Shown: positions 15,001 through 27,180 of the stretch, one piece after another | How positions within the stretch are numbered: the stretch's first letter is position 1 | Layout of the letters: each line of letters begins with the position of its first letter | From: Prostheceraeus crozeri | Lineage: Eukaryota > Platyhelminthes > Polycladida > Euryleptidae | Direction: 5' to 3' | Length of the DNA: 64,000 nt | Assembly (NCBI GenBank): GCA_907163375.1 | Contig: CAJQUW010008598.1 | Span: 1-64,000 of the forward strand | Translations under genes and position numbers: made by a program | Notes under the pieces: generated by a model | What the model was told of the DNA's origin: nothing | What the model saw: the letters and a program-made list of their open reading frames with translations, nothing else | Databases searched by the model: none

Positions 15001-15360
15001 AAACATAATGTCCTAATCGCTAAATTCCTATGTAACAACATAAAACTAGCAACTACCTAACTACTACTAAAAACCTAAATCCGAACACCGATAACACGTC
15101 CGCTACAACTACCCTCACAAACTCTCCTAACCGAAAATGTCCTAAACTAACTACAAGATCCCTACTTAACTATACTAATCAAAACTTACTAAAAAGCTCC
15201 CTAAAAATAACCTTAAAGTCCTAACCCTAGTCCTACTTCCTACCTATTATGTCCTAGGAACTAACTACTATCCTGCTAAATCCTACACCGTCCTAAATTA
15301 ACTACCTACCTATCTATCAAAACTCTACTCCTAACTTAAAACTAACATCTACTAACCCTA
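3004..15360. repeat. 12.36-kb G-depleted CCTA/CTAA/GTCCTA degenerate tract
   Basis: A continuous low-complexity tract with no reading frame of 60 or more codons on either strand. One line counted by hand (3,061-3,120) has A 20, C 21, T 17, G 2. Words ccta, ctaa and acta dominate, and most G residues sit in gtcc or cg. There is no fixed period visible by eye, so it is either a badly decayed tandem repeat or noisy basecalls of one. It sits inside the left polymerase gene: the right arm reads straight through the same point (gtcctatccaac). It is not a clean TTAGGG or TTAGG telomere array. Confidence 0.9.
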
Positions 15361-18300
15361 TCCAAACATCTTATCCTCCCATGCTGAAAGTCTCGTTTCT
15401 TGCAACGTGTACGTTTTCACACGTATGGAACTTGGAGATTTTTCGATTGTCATATTGGACAACCGTTATTGTTTATTTTTATAGCGACACTTCTTATTAG
15501 GACGATGTTTAATTTTATGAAACATGGATTTTGTATACCTTTAGCACGCTTAATTTTACTATCTGCACTCATTCTTTTAGTTATGGAATACATTTTAGGA
15601 CCGGTGGAGAATCAGTTCATCTATTTCCTTTCCTGCTTTTCATCACTTAAAACAACCAAGCTTTGGCTTTAGTCTGTATGGAATAGAGTGGATGAGAGGG
15701 ATTGTAGTTTGATGTGTCGAAATATTTTCTAAAGACTTACCTACTTCATTAAATTTAAATCTTTTTGAGTGGTAATCCCTAGAAGAAATATCTGTATCTT
15801 CCACCCAACAAAACGAACCTCTTTTACGAGAGGACATGGTTTTAGTAATTTTATAAAGTTGTTGGTACATTTCAAACTTGTAGTAATCTAGTACAGCTTG
15901 CACCAATATAGATGGGTTGGCACACTCAACTTCAGATTTTATCATTTTAACACCCTAGCAAGTCCTCTATCGATTTTTGTCTCTATAGATGATTAGAGGT
16001 GATGAGGGTCATGTGTGATACCTTTTGATCATTACATTAATACTAGTTGTAGGTTTACGCGCTTTCTAACATCTCCAAGTCTTACCAATAGACTGTTTTT
16101 CTTATATTTATAAAATCTTTTTCAAAGTTATTTGGGCTAGTGCACGTTTCTGGCTGTTGCTATCAATATATGTGCTTGAGGCAAGCTTTTCTGTCTAAAA
16201 TTTAATAATGCGGTGTACTCTTTTAAAACCTATACCATTTCTAATTAAAATTTTAAGATGCTAAAGTGGACTAGATAGTTTTCTTTATCATATGGGTGAG
16301 GTAAAAGTTTGCGCGCATGGTTTGTACCTTGGCTGTCCACACTCTGTTAAGTTATTATGAAATTGTGACATGAATGGTGAAAACATATCTTCAGTCACTT
16401 CACCAGATTCAGGTGCGAGTGGGAAATCAGCAGTTTTATTTTTAATACTATTTGGATAAATCAAATCCACTTCAAAATAATATCCCCAATCACCTTCATC
16501 TGGAATCTTCAGTATGTTTGAAGGGTTGGAGTAATACTCAAGCTCATCTTGATTTAACCAACTAAACTCGGAATGAGGTAGTGGTTTAGACAGTGAACTG
16601 CCATATAAATTATTTTGGTCATAGTACTTTAGGTGGATATGATCATCACCTACTGTTTTAGATTTTATGTGATGTTTATTCACAAATGTGAGACCACCGC
16701 GTATTCCGCGCTCAAATATGTTATACATCTCCGGGTCTTGTAAGAGATGGATGGTCTCACCAGTCATTTTAAAGGCTGATTTAAAGGACATGGCTGGTAG
16801 ACTGACAAAGTGGACAGGATCTAATTTGTCTTCTTCTAATGCCACTCGTCGAAATTCCTGAAAGACATCACCAGCAAAATGACATCTAATTCTAAGTAAG
16901 CGATCATATAATCGCCAAACGTTTTACAATCAAATTTTAACCATGCCTCTTGAGCATGTTCATAGTCCTCTACTGGACAATCTTGACCCGTCAAATCGTT
17001 TTGGAATTTGTCAATGGAAGGAAGGGTTGTTTCATTTAGTTTAGACATTGAGCTAAAATACGCATAGGGAAAGACTCCTTTGCGAGTGATTATTTCATCC
17101 GTTAAGTTTGGATAGTGTTTCTTCAAAGTTTGACTATGGGGAAGAAACTTGAGATTACGAACGAGAGAAGCTAGTGACGCTGACATGAATTGGAATGAAT
17201 CTAAAAATTTTATTTCGAAGAAGACTGTCTTATTTTCTTTAGTTTTATCTACTGGTACTTTTGCTGTCATTGCCATGAATTTTTCTCTCGTTTGCGCTAT
17301 TACATTAAACTGCCACGATTTCATCTGGCTCAACCCTCCTTTTATGAGCATATGACTGTCATAGCCCTTAAAGTTATGAAAAATGACGGGTAGTACACGA
17401 CGTCTCAACCTAAGTGAAAAGTTACATTTGGAGCAGAGTGCGTTTCTAAATTTACCAGTGATGTGATCATGATCACGCACTTTCTTAATTTTATCGTCAT
17501 CAAACGTTTTATGACATTTAGGACAGGATGTGCAACTTTCAAATTTTTGTTTGTCTTCATCTGACATATGTAGTGACTTACGCTGCAATTGGGAATCATA
17601 TGATTGTTGAAATTTAGCAGCTTTATCGAGAAATTCTAGAAATTTTGAAATGCAATCTTCACCTTGCCAAGTATGCATTTTGTTTTGTCTATTCCTAAAG
17701 TGGTCATGCCATACTTCATAGCAGGATATGGCTGCTGGCTTGTGGATGATATCATCAATGTAGCATTCTTATGTCTGCGTAAATGACACGCAGGGGAACT
17801 TACTTTCGTTACTCATTATCCCTTATGTGAAATTATTTTATCTTTGGGCATTGCGTGCCATTTGTTATTTACCTCGCTTGCCACCATTCATAGTGAGTTT
17901 CAAATTTATCTTTTACTCCAAAAAGGAGCGGTTGCATCGTGGTCGTTTCGCATACAAAATGTTCACTCTTTTAGAGTGCCCCAAGTGATTGTACAGGAGA
18001 GATTTTGGGGAATACCACTGTAAGTGCACCATTTTTCCTCGCTATACATCTTGTTTTACTAATAAGAGGTTGAACTTACACGTTACATCAACAAGTTGAA
18101 CGTGAATATATAGCGTGATGAGCATCTCCTTACAACCCCTTCTTTCCCCACACGTGAACCTCGACCAATTTAGATAATGATTAAATTATCGTTTTTCGCG
18201 CAACCGACTTTCTACATCTTTGATTTTTATTTCCAGTGTTGTCCACTATCACAACCTTCAAAGGTCTAAGTTCATCCTCCCACTGTCTATAGCTATAGGT

Positions 18301-19529
18301 GCGATCTCGCGTACGCAGTGTGATAATCATTATAGTGAAAGGATGGATTAGGACTGCATTATTTGAGAACACCGTGATTTACATTATACCGGACATTGTA
18401 TTTGACCAAGCTTAGCAGTATATTATTAAAATACAACGTTTTTGGGTAGTTTAAATGTGCCTCGAGCGCTGCATGAATTTCTAATAAAGGAGAAAATTTT
18501 TGATACTATGGCTGCAGGTCCCACACCATTCAAAAAAATGCCCAGTGGGAGAAGTCTTTGTCGAAGGTTTGATTGAATTATATCATTACATTTGATTCTT
18601 AAACATTGAATCGTGAAAATTTTAGCCCAAGGACTCGCAGTCTACAAACTTTCGGTTTTGCGGAAGAGGAAGGAAACTATTGAAACTGTATTCTCTCCGT
18701 CACATTGACCCGTTTGAAAATCCTATTTTAATATATTTTTAGTTTAAGGATGGCTAGATGATAAATTGCGCCCTTCATTCTAAAATTGGTCTAAATTGTT
18801 GAAGAGAGGTCTTCGAATTATATGTTATGAATTTGAGAAGGAGCCACTCAGGGAAAAATCTACTATTCTGAGCTATTTGGGGACTCCATAGCTAGTAAGT
18901 CGCGTATTCTAAATTATTTTGGGTGAAACATTAATTCCGATGGGAAGATGGTAGAGGTACCGTTGAGTTTGTAGTGATCATTCGGCGAGTGCGTGTGTAT
19001 GAGAGTCTGTGCGAAAGATCGCTTGGAAAGGGGACTATTCAAAAAGAAAGATGGGCACAAATCTGCAAGGAAAGGAGATGTCGACTCCCTTTAGGTTCAG
19101 TAATCAACTTCACCTCCGAGATCGATTGACGCCGCTTTGCTCGTTTGACCCACAGCGTTGTTTTGATGATAGTCGAAAGAGGATGACTGTGCTTCCTTGT
19201 AAACAATATGTCCGCCAGTCGGCCACATTCCCACATCGTTTAGCCATTCTGTCGGCGAGAAAGAGTCCTGAGCTGGAACATCACTATTCAACCTGAAAGG
19301 AGATATAAATTCATTCTATCATCTACTGTTCAATGGTCTCAGTGTATTGTTACAACCTACTTTGACTCAACAACTCTAAACTCTTCCATCGAGAAAGGGT
19401 AGGGGCGTTCTGCGTGATTGAAGTTGTGATGCTCTCTAATAGATAATTGATGGAGAAAGATGGCTAATTAGCCCCCCCCACACGTTTGAGTGGTAGATCG
19501 AGGGTAGAAGAAATTTTTCACCTTACCAT
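15361..19529 (-). pseudogene. Family-B DNA polymerase gene, left copy, broken
   Basis: Same gene as 56,264-60,206. Longest intact pieces are 16,836-17,678 (from MHTWQGED through the endonuclease-VII-type zinc module, whose Cys pairs are CTSC and CSKC, to the Exo III region) and 16,288-16,845 (pol motif A, DQNNLYG). The motif C region at 15,640-15,945 survives with changes; Exo I at about 17,760 and the finger region at about 19,000-19,200 are frameshifted. The start ATG followed by a GTAAGG donor is recognisable at 19,527-19,529. This copy keeps 32 bp around the zinc module that the right copy has lost. 16,300-17,690 is almost identical to the right arm, while the flanks are much more diverged and rich in indels. 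Confidence 0.8.
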
Positions 19530-19845
19530 TTCTTAATCTCGTAAATTCAGTAGTTTTTAAGGTTGATTCTTTCAACAAGATAGGTCGACTTCACGGAATG
19601 AGAGCAGTTCACTTGTACTGCCTTAAATATATAGAATTCGCCAGAATTCGCAATCATTCGACGACACTTTCCACTTATATGTCCTCAAGACAGAGTGATA
19701 ATGACACGAATGTCACTTATACATATATATTCTTTCGATATTCATCAATTCATTAGGCCTTAGGTTCCATTCTGATTGGGTTGCTTGTTGAATACTTAAG
19801 AATTAGAAAACATTTCTAAGTAGGTTATTATTCACCTAGTCAACT
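19530..19845. promoter_or_regulatory. Decayed divergent promoter region between polymerase and acidic gene, left copy
   Basis: Counterpart of 55,986-56,263. It retains the inverted repeat tgacacgaatgtca and the tatatata stretch near 19,700-19,735. No coding potential seen. Confidence 0.4.
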
Positions 19846-20439
19846 ACTGACAAATAGCCCTCCGGGGGGGGGACTAACCACCAAACACCCAAAAAATTCT
19901 CTTCTCCATCCTCAACACCAAAGGCGTCTCGTTATAAGCACCAAAAGCCTCCAACGATAATGTGGAAAATGTAGAAGATTAAAATAGAGAAGGTATTGTG
20001 TACCCGATCTGGAACAATATCAGAAAGTTACTCATTACCAGCGGTATCTTAACGACAAAAGAGTATGTGTACTAGTTGAGAAGGAGAATAGTCCCGAATC
20101 ACTTAACAAGGGTTCGTTGAGGTGGAAAAGTATCTCCAGAGTACGATACCTGACGATGTGTCATGGAGATTCACCAGCACGAAAGATTTCCTAACACTCT
20201 TAAATTATGGGAGTGGTACCACCCCTAGTATCGGGTCCCAGCTCTACGTAACTATGGCAGGATATATTGTGGGAGCAGCTATATTGATAAAGTGAGGCGC
20301 TCGCAGATCTATGTTGGAAAATGGAAGAAACGATTAATGGCAATAGGGTGAACTGTTTTTGTTGATCTATGTGAAGCCTACTGACTCTGGTGTACGGATT
20401 ATTGACGATTGAAGACCTTTTGAAATTACATGGCCATAA
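19846..20439 (+). pseudogene. Small acidic protein gene, left copy, degenerate
   Basis: Reverse-orientation counterpart of 55,538-55,985. The start ATG is lost (ctgacaaatag where the right arm has catgacaag) and a run of eight or more G follows. Many small insertions and deletions break the frame. The 3' end (TAA at 20,437-20,439, immediately followed by AATAAA) is still recognisable. Confidence 0.6.
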
Positions 20440-21078
20440 TAAATTTTTATTTTCGTAGTTATCTTTTGCTTTCATTTACTGGACTTACTTGAATGGGGCT
20501 TTAAGTGGATGATTTATACCATGTATACTTTTTCATTTGGAAATAGTAGTTGCACGCTTAGTCTAACTTGTAAATCTTAAAACATTTATTATGGACGAGT
20601 GATGGTAGATGGAGAATAGTGTCAAATAATAATTTAGATAGCTTAAACTTCTGATACAGGGATAGCAATCGACTGCGATCATGTGTAAAGAGCTTGGTAG
20701 GACTACGGAAGAGAGAAGTGTGTTATGTTGCGTGGTGGGCGCGTTTGAGTGTGTTCCTCCCATTTTCATTCCTATTCATCAATTTGTCTCATTGATAGTC
20801 GATCAGAGTTTTAGAAACTCATGGTTCTCATAACGTATTGCAATGGAAAGTTTATAGAGGCAAACCTTCGACAGTTGGCTAAATGTCGCCCTCCTGACGC
20901 GAAACTGCATACTACCGTTTGCGACAGAGGCAATCACTTGCAAACAATGAGCAGAGAGGTTTAAACAAGATTGACCATTGCCGAAATGTCCCTTGCGGTA
21001 TACAGTAGCTTACGGGTTTCACCGCCGCCCTTTACATGGGAACGCCCGTCGAAAGGAAGTATTTCACCGACTTCATTT
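20440..21078. other. Non-coding interval of the element, left copy
   Basis: Aligns with 54,946-55,535 of the right arm. No gene recognised. It includes the word gatagcaatcgactgc near 20,660, which recurs at 21,583-21,605 inside the variable cassette of this arm and once in the right arm near 55,318. Confidence 0.5.
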
Positions 21079-21222
21079 GCAAACGTTCACTGTGACTGTT
21101 AGCAGATTCACTAAATGATAGTATTCGCCAGTCAAAAAAGACTGCCCAGGGCAAAACCGCCGGAGGTTCTATCGTCTTGCCCCTATGGTGCCCTTAAGCA
21201 GGCCGAATGGTTCGTTCTCGGG
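21079..21222 (-). repeat. 146-bp 3' module, left arm, distal copy
   Basis: Counterpart of 54,800-54,945. It lies just downstream of the cassette ORF at 21,255-21,502. The TTCG loop of its hairpin has been replaced by a T-run (agtcaaaaaagact). Confidence 0.65.
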
Positions 21223-21254
21223 GTGTGGATTTAGATTGACTATTGTCTGAATAG

Positions 21255-21502
21255 TCAATGGATAGACGGTTTAGGTTGGTCATATGATCCCCTATACCGC
21301 CTAGCTCGTGCTCTGGTGCCTCTGGCACCTTTCGGATACGAGTGGTATTTGGAGGCCCCTACACCCCATCCGGCCCAAACGATCTTCTCGATCTTCCCCT
21401 TTTATCATCATTTTCATCCCACTCGTCGAGGTGACGAACTGGAATGGCGGATGTCGTCATCGATGAAGGACGGGAATGCTTTGTTGGCGATGTCGCTTCC
21501 AT
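21255..21502 (-). pseudogene. Variable-cassette small gene, left version
   Basis: Occupies the slot filled in the right arm by 54,525-54,791 but is a different sequence. A TATATAAAG box (21,536-21,544 on the minus strand) lies about 34 bases before the ATG. The first 43 codons are acidic and Ser/Thr/Pro-rich (RHLDEWDENDD). The interval is 248 nt, not a multiple of three, and another frame continues with a basic tail (RARARRYRG) to TGA at 21,255, so one frameshift is likely, giving about 82 residues. No family recognised. Confidence 0.45.
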
Positions 21503-21535
21503 CGTGAAATTGAATGAGAAGCGCTCAATCTTCGG

Positions 21536-21544
21536 CTTTATATA
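21536..21544 (-). promoter_or_regulatory. TATA box of the left variable cassette
   Basis: TATATAAAG on the minus strand about 34 bases upstream of the cassette ATG, the same spacing as in the right-arm cassette. Confidence 0.5.
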
Positions 21545-21602
21545 GGGTTCAACATTGAATTGTCAACAGCCGCATCAGAATGCTTCAGGGATAGCAATCG
21601 AC

Positions 21603-21753
21603 TGCATAACGTTCATGTTGACTGATAGAGATTCAACTTAATGATAGTATTCTCCAGTCCGAAGACTGCCCAGGGCAAAACCGCGTAGAGGTTCTATCAT
21701 AATCATGCCCGCTAGTGGCCCTTATAAGAGAGCCGGTGGTCGCGTTCTCGGGT
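21603..21753 (-). repeat. 146-bp 3' module, left arm, proximal copy
   Basis: Counterpart of 54,326-54,471. It retains the cagtc-TTCG-gactg hairpin with small indels nearby. On its upstream side it overlaps the last exon of the left coiled-coil gene. Confidence 0.65.
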
Positions 21754-23361
21754 GTGTCGTGATGGGGTGAGTGAAGGCGGGCAAGATTGCAAATGAAAAT
21801 GATATGTTTTATGATTAGGATATACTATCTTATTTACTTTTCACCTACCAAGTTAGCCATCCTTTTGGCAGTCTCGCGCGCTCCGAATCGAGAATTTTGT
21901 ACAGAATGCCGGCGCAGTCTCAGGCTGGCCATGGAAAGCACGGTATTTTTTTCGTCGTCGGATCGGCCGTTTAATAACATATGATGGACTCGTCGAGACT
22001 TGATAACGGAGTACTCGCCGTCCAAATGATTATCCCGAATAGTGGAGTGAAATTCAAACAGAACGATCAATCACACGATTCCCACGTCATCCTCATGCGC
22101 TCCCACTTCTCACTACGCCTGCCTCTCATCACCCGCCGAGCCACAGTCCTCTCCACATCTCAACATTCCTCGCTCTCAACACACTCATCTCCTTATCATC
22201 ACCCCCCCCCTCTCACCCACCACCCCCCCACCCCCCCCCCTCCCCCCCCCTCACCCCCCTTTCTGCATCTACTCATTTTCTTCTCCGCAGCACTCGCCTC
22301 TCGTTCTCACACTTCATCATTCTGCTCCTTCCAACTCTCGCGTCTTATTCTTCAAATCTATGTCACTCACTTACGCCTCATTTAATTTCTCACTCCGCTA
22401 CTCCGTTTCGATTCAGGTCCTTCTTTTTCTAACTTCATGCAATAGCCTTCACAACTTCATCCTTCACCTTCTTCAAAACCTTCCACATACTTAGTTTCAC
22501 CACAAATCATGACGCCATCTGCATACTGAAACATTGCTTCTTTCTCTTACACTCCTCACTACCATCTCGCACCGACTGCATACGAAAAAAAAAACATTCC
22601 AACCACTCTTCACTATGGGGCGAAGATGGCTCTTACGGGGCGCGTTCGGTTGTATGACAATGTTTGGACTAACTTACGACGACTGGATATGAGCTCTACT
22701 TCCCTCACACGCTTCATCACACATGCTCCTATTCTAAATCCTCAATATCCTCTATTCATCACTCTCAAAGCACTCTCTTGCGCTCAATCTCAGCCTCACC
22801 GCTTACCGCAAACGTGGAGAAGTGTCTCTCTGCCAATACTTCATCATTCCTCAACACATTCTCAACTTACCCTCTCGCCTCTATCCGCCAACATTCGCTC
22901 CTCCTTCTCACTTCCACAAATCAACCTGTCGTAGATCTCTCAATTAAACGTTTATCGCTAACCCAAATAGGATTCAAATACATAGATGGGTTATTAGTTT
23001 ACTCTAAAACTAGTGAAATCAAGATTGCGAACTGTAATATTTAACCTTTGAACTACTGAGGTCTTCAGCAGAGACTAGGGTAGGGCGTATCGTTGTTTCG
23101 CAAAGTCATTCACCAAAGTCATTCACCAAACCTCCACTACCAGTCAGCTATGCATCCTGTAGAACGCCGCCGCTCATCCATCCATCACCTTAACACTCTA
23201 CACTTTAACACACGATCACCTATTCACGTGATAATCATCGAATGTCGGTGTGCTCTCTGCCCTTCTTTACTGCGCACTTTGGCGTCCCGCAAACTGCTGA
23301 TTATATTCGACAGCACATCACACATTTTGATAAGCAATTTGCGGTTTCTTGTCATTAGCAT
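21720..23361 (-). pseudogene. Coiled-coil gene, left copy, degenerate and expanded
   Basis: Counterpart of 53,076-54,355. The final-exon boundary is visible (aacttg followed by gtaggt, 66-68 bp intron region near 21,850). Within the coil-coding part the normal sequence is replaced at about 22,196-22,262 by a run dominated by C with few other bases. A segment of about 150 bp absent from the right copy sits near 22,928-23,095, and a 13-bp stretch (gtcattcaccaaa) is doubled at about 23,104-23,130. No long frame survives. Confidence 0.65.
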
Positions 23362-24650
23362 GCCCTGATGATTTTATGTTTAACTGTTAAGCTAATCGCC
23401 ATTGTATAGTATTTGGAATCATTGTAGTAAAGATCATAGTTCCTAAAAGCATCACACTTAGTCAGGATATGATAGATTTCGAAGGTATAGTGAGTAGAGG
23501 CACTCGATCTCGTCGACTAGCCCGATAAAGGCTCTGTACTGACTTCTGATCATTACAGCGAAGTGTCAGAGATCCTTCCCCGTATACCCACTGCTTTACA
23601 GGCAGTAAGACATCATTGTCACTGCCCCCGACATGTGGTAAAGGACGCTCGAGTCAAAGGTAGTGATCATACTGATCCAAACCCCTCATAAGCTGCATTA
23701 ACTTATTAATTTCAATCTATACTATATTTGTTCCACTGACTTGAAAAACCTTAGCTACATTACAACTTTGATAACTTCTAATATGAAAGGTAAAAAGTCC
23801 GCAGTTTACTCGCAACTCTGTGTATAAATTATCTTAGTAAAGACACTATCAAACTCTATCAAACAAAGCTGAAGTAAGATATAGCATGCCTATACCATTT
23901 TTACCATAAAAGAAATCCTTGAAACACCCATTTCGAACAGAGCACACCTCGCGACCTCGTCCTGTCGTGAATGTTCAGACTTACGGTCGTTATATACCTC
24001 GAAAATAACAATTGGCTCTATCGCCTAATATTCAAGTACACATCGTTTGGTCAAACGATTCCTCTCAGCATTTCATCATATACTCCGTACCAGCGCAGAT
24101 CACCACATTGTCGTCCTCACTCAATCCTTTACAGCCGCAAGTGATAAAATCCTAATGTGAGAGCTCCAGTGTGGTAAAATTGAAAAGTTAAACGTCCGAA
24201 TTGCGACCTAAATTCACCTAAACTGTTTTTCAAAGTCATCTGACACAACGCCCCTGCTTCAGAGATATTTTGAGAAAAATTGTTTTTACTCCAGCGAATG
24301 CCAAAACGTTGGAAAATTGTTTCAAATTTTGTCCCATCTCAAAGTCACTGGACACTTAGATTTTTTCTGGTGACCCACCTAATATCTTGGTACTGCTCTA
24401 TCTTTCGAAGCCTGTCCATGACTCGCGGCAAATTTGGCGTCGAGCATTTTTTCGCCCTCTTTCAGAAAACAGGACTTAAGACAAAATCCGTCCACTTGAT
24501 CTAATTTAGAAGATTCTTTCGGGGTCCAGTGAAATTTGATATATAGGTGTGATGGTCCAAGCGCAAATTCTACACTTTTGAAAGATTGTCGATATGGGTC
24601 CCTGTCAAACCACTCATCAACTTAGGATTTTTCAGGTGAGCTAAACATGT
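23362..24650 (-). other. Leader region of the element, left copy
   Basis: Aligns with 51,729-53,075 of the right arm with many small indels. The RNA-like folded segment of the right arm (52,803-52,934) corresponds to about 23,515-23,690. No coding region recognised. Confidence 0.55.
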
Positions 24651-24910
24651 CCTCCCTCCAAACCGCCGCACACCACGCCAACCTCCGGTACACCACCAAC
24701 CTGGAAACGACGAGCACCCATCAACTCCCTGCGCACTTACGACGACGCAAGGTGGGACTCACGAACCGGGCGGACCCTTGGCCGCACTCCACAACTCTGT
24801 CGGTTCCAGAGGGACTCTGACTCAAAGCGATCACGCCCACCACGACCCTCTGCCGTTCCAAGGACTCTCACGCCCATCTTGCGCTACTCCAGACGGTCTT
24901 TACTGACTAC
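24651..24910. other. Left copy of the GC-rich element edge
   Basis: Clearly richer in G and C than its surroundings and alignable, with many changes, to 51,440-51,730. The tandem periodicity seen in the right arm is largely lost. Confidence 0.5.
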
Positions 24911-27113
24911 AAATTGCCGACCTATAACTTACCATCCCAAAATGTCGTTGTGCCCCTACGAATTCTCCAGAGTGTGCCATAATTTTATCAATTTCCATTC
25001 TAACTTTTCTTGTATTGATAATTTCTTTGTTATTGTCCTCCAAACATGCTCGCATTATATAGTCCTCCACTTAATGTAAAAGTTACAGATCAAATGTAAA
25101 AATATGCAACTAGTATTTCACCTGTGTCAAATTAATAGATTAGTTTCAGATCAAATGTAGCAAATGCAGTATAAATGTTTGCATGATAGATGTAGCATAA
25201 TGTAAAGAAGTTAGCAGAATGTAGTTGCTCAACAATAAATTTTCAATTAAGCATCAATCACTTAGTACTATCACTTAGATATATTGACAGATTCCAGTGT
25301 CCATTCAAGTAGCTGTCATAAGTTGTTATCCCCTCCTTATCAATTAATTTTCATCTCTAATTAAATTGTAGCTCAGCATCGTCAACCAATCTAGTTGAAA
25401 TTGATAAATACAATGGAAAATTTATGCTAACATTATTTAAGCGGATATACATCAACCCTCTTTGCCATGGTCAATAGACCATGACTTGGATTGTGAATAT
25501 GGATCCCAAACCACGAAAGCTTTCTTCCTTGTCATTCTTGATTCCCGTGATTAGAGATGACTTCAGGTAAACTTATACCGCAACTAATAAATTCACACTC
25601 ATCCTGATCGATAATGTCTCGATTGAGCTATGTTACTCAGAATAAGAGCGTATTCAAATGTCTGAGCTTTCAGGAGAGTCCCTTCAATTCTCCCTAATAA
25701 GCACGAATGGCCGTCTATTTTGAGCAACTATCGTTGGAGTAGTGTGGTTCCTTTCTCATGCTTCGTTGCTTCGTCGCTTTCAGACGATTTCAGCCCCAAT
25801 GACAGTTCATCACATCAACTCAAAAGCGGGAAAATGCAAATCGGCGATTTATCGACACCCCAAAAGAACACACCTGGCACCTAGAAAACTGCATAATCAG
25901 AAAAAGAGAGTATAATTTATAGTTCGCGCTGCTAGCTCATAACTGTTTGTACCTATTGACGCTACTGTCATCTGATTCTCCCCCCTCCACGAATAACATC
26001 ATCGAAGATTTGATTCCCCTCCAGCTTGGACTCCATCCTCCACTAGCCAAATTTAATGTCCCATTGCACTATGGCAACTAGGATGATGCATATTTCACTT
26101 AAATAATGTGTGCATCAATTCACAATTTTTGTTATCTTTTCAACTCCCGCTTCTTGGTTACACGATGCCAGACTACATTACATTATATGCAATATAAATT
26201 TATGAGGATAATTAATTTTGAAAGATACCATGTATACTCGGATTCTGTCATCATCATCATCATCGCTAAGTGATATCACACATTGGATTGATGATTAATC
26301 TAACAAGTTATGATAGCAACTACATTTTGATCAGCATATTCTACATTTGATCTCATCCTTTTCTATGCTTCCACATTTCATACTGCATATGTCTACATTG
26401 ATCTAAATAATAGTTCATTTGCAAATTGTGAACTAAGTGCATGATACTACTGTGGTTCTGGTATATTCTACATAATTGGTGGTTCCTATACAATTTCTAC
26501 AGAACCATGGTGCGATTTCGAAATTTCGCACAATGTCCGCTTTCCGCTGTTCGCGTGCACTCTTTTTCGTTTACTTTTGTTTTATTACCCTACGAGCAAA
26601 CATATATTTATGTGGTAACACAAGTTTACGTATCTATAAGTTTACAGGAACAAGTCCACTTAACAGCGAACAAAAATAGATGATAGAGAGAATTTCGTCT
26701 TTTATCAATGACATTACATCTTATGGAGGACGCAGATAGCATTTCAGTGATTTTCATGCTTTTGTCAATACATCAAACACAGAACAAATTATAATACAAA
26801 TTTTGTAATCTCACTTCGCTAATTTGTATGTGCAGTCTTTTTATCGTTTGTAAAAACAAACTTCTTTCAATCAAACAGGAAAATTAAGAAAGAAGTTTAA
26901 TTCCTTTTGTTCATTTCAATGGACATGCCGCATGTTATAGGTTATAAGTGTGTAGTAAATCTGAAGATTGATATCAACATAATAATTAAACGATAAAGAA
27001 ATATTAACGATAAAGAAATATTAATGTAGTCTCAAAATGCATCAGTTTATTGACAAATTTTCGTCACAGACTTCATTAGGTGCACGATGCAAATGAACAT
27101 TTGCATCGTGCAC
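24911..27113. other. Spacer DNA without a recognised gene
   Basis: AT-rich, no convincing reading frame. A diffuse inverted similarity (gatcaaatgtag around 25,148 and its reverse complement around 26,341) suggests an old transposon with inverted subterminal repeats. A short (CAT)n run lies at about 26,252-26,265. Confidence 0.4.
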
Positions 27114-27115
27114 CT
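27078..27115. repeat. Perfect 18-bp inverted repeat with a 2-base loop
   Basis: The arm aggtgcacgatgcaaatg, a two-base aa spacer, and its exact reverse complement. It abuts the left end of the Harbinger element; its last bases overlap the target duplication. Confidence 0.9.
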
Positions 27116-27180
27116 GAGGCCGTATTCACAGCCATGGCTCGATCGTTTCTTAATTGAAAAATATTAAGAAAAAGTTGGGA

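Larger units (their letters stand above)
1..24910 (-). mobile_element. Left arm of an inverted pair of large virus-like polymerase elements
   Basis: Reverse-complement comparison with 51,428-64,000 shows the same genes in the same order: paired structural-like genes, DNA polymerase B, small acidic gene, 146-bp modules, coiled-coil gene, leader and GC-rich edge. The outer end lies before position 1. Without the 12.36-kb simple tract at 3,004-15,360 this arm is about 12.5 kb, matching the right arm. Most genes here carry frameshifts. Similarity fades around 24,905, where the text preceding the GC-rich edge no longer aligns. Class is uncertain: a self-encoded polymerase recalls Polinton/adintovirus-like elements, but no integrase, ATPase or protease is visible. 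Confidence 0.85.

Noticed and set aside
3004-15360. Interpretation of the tract as a telomere
   Set aside because: No sustained TTAGGG, TTAGG or TTAGGC array is present, and unique coding sequence continues on both sides.
15400-15672. Hydrophobic plus-strand frame looking like a membrane protein
   Set aside because: It is the antisense of the decayed polymerase C-terminal region, so its hydrophobic look is a by-product.
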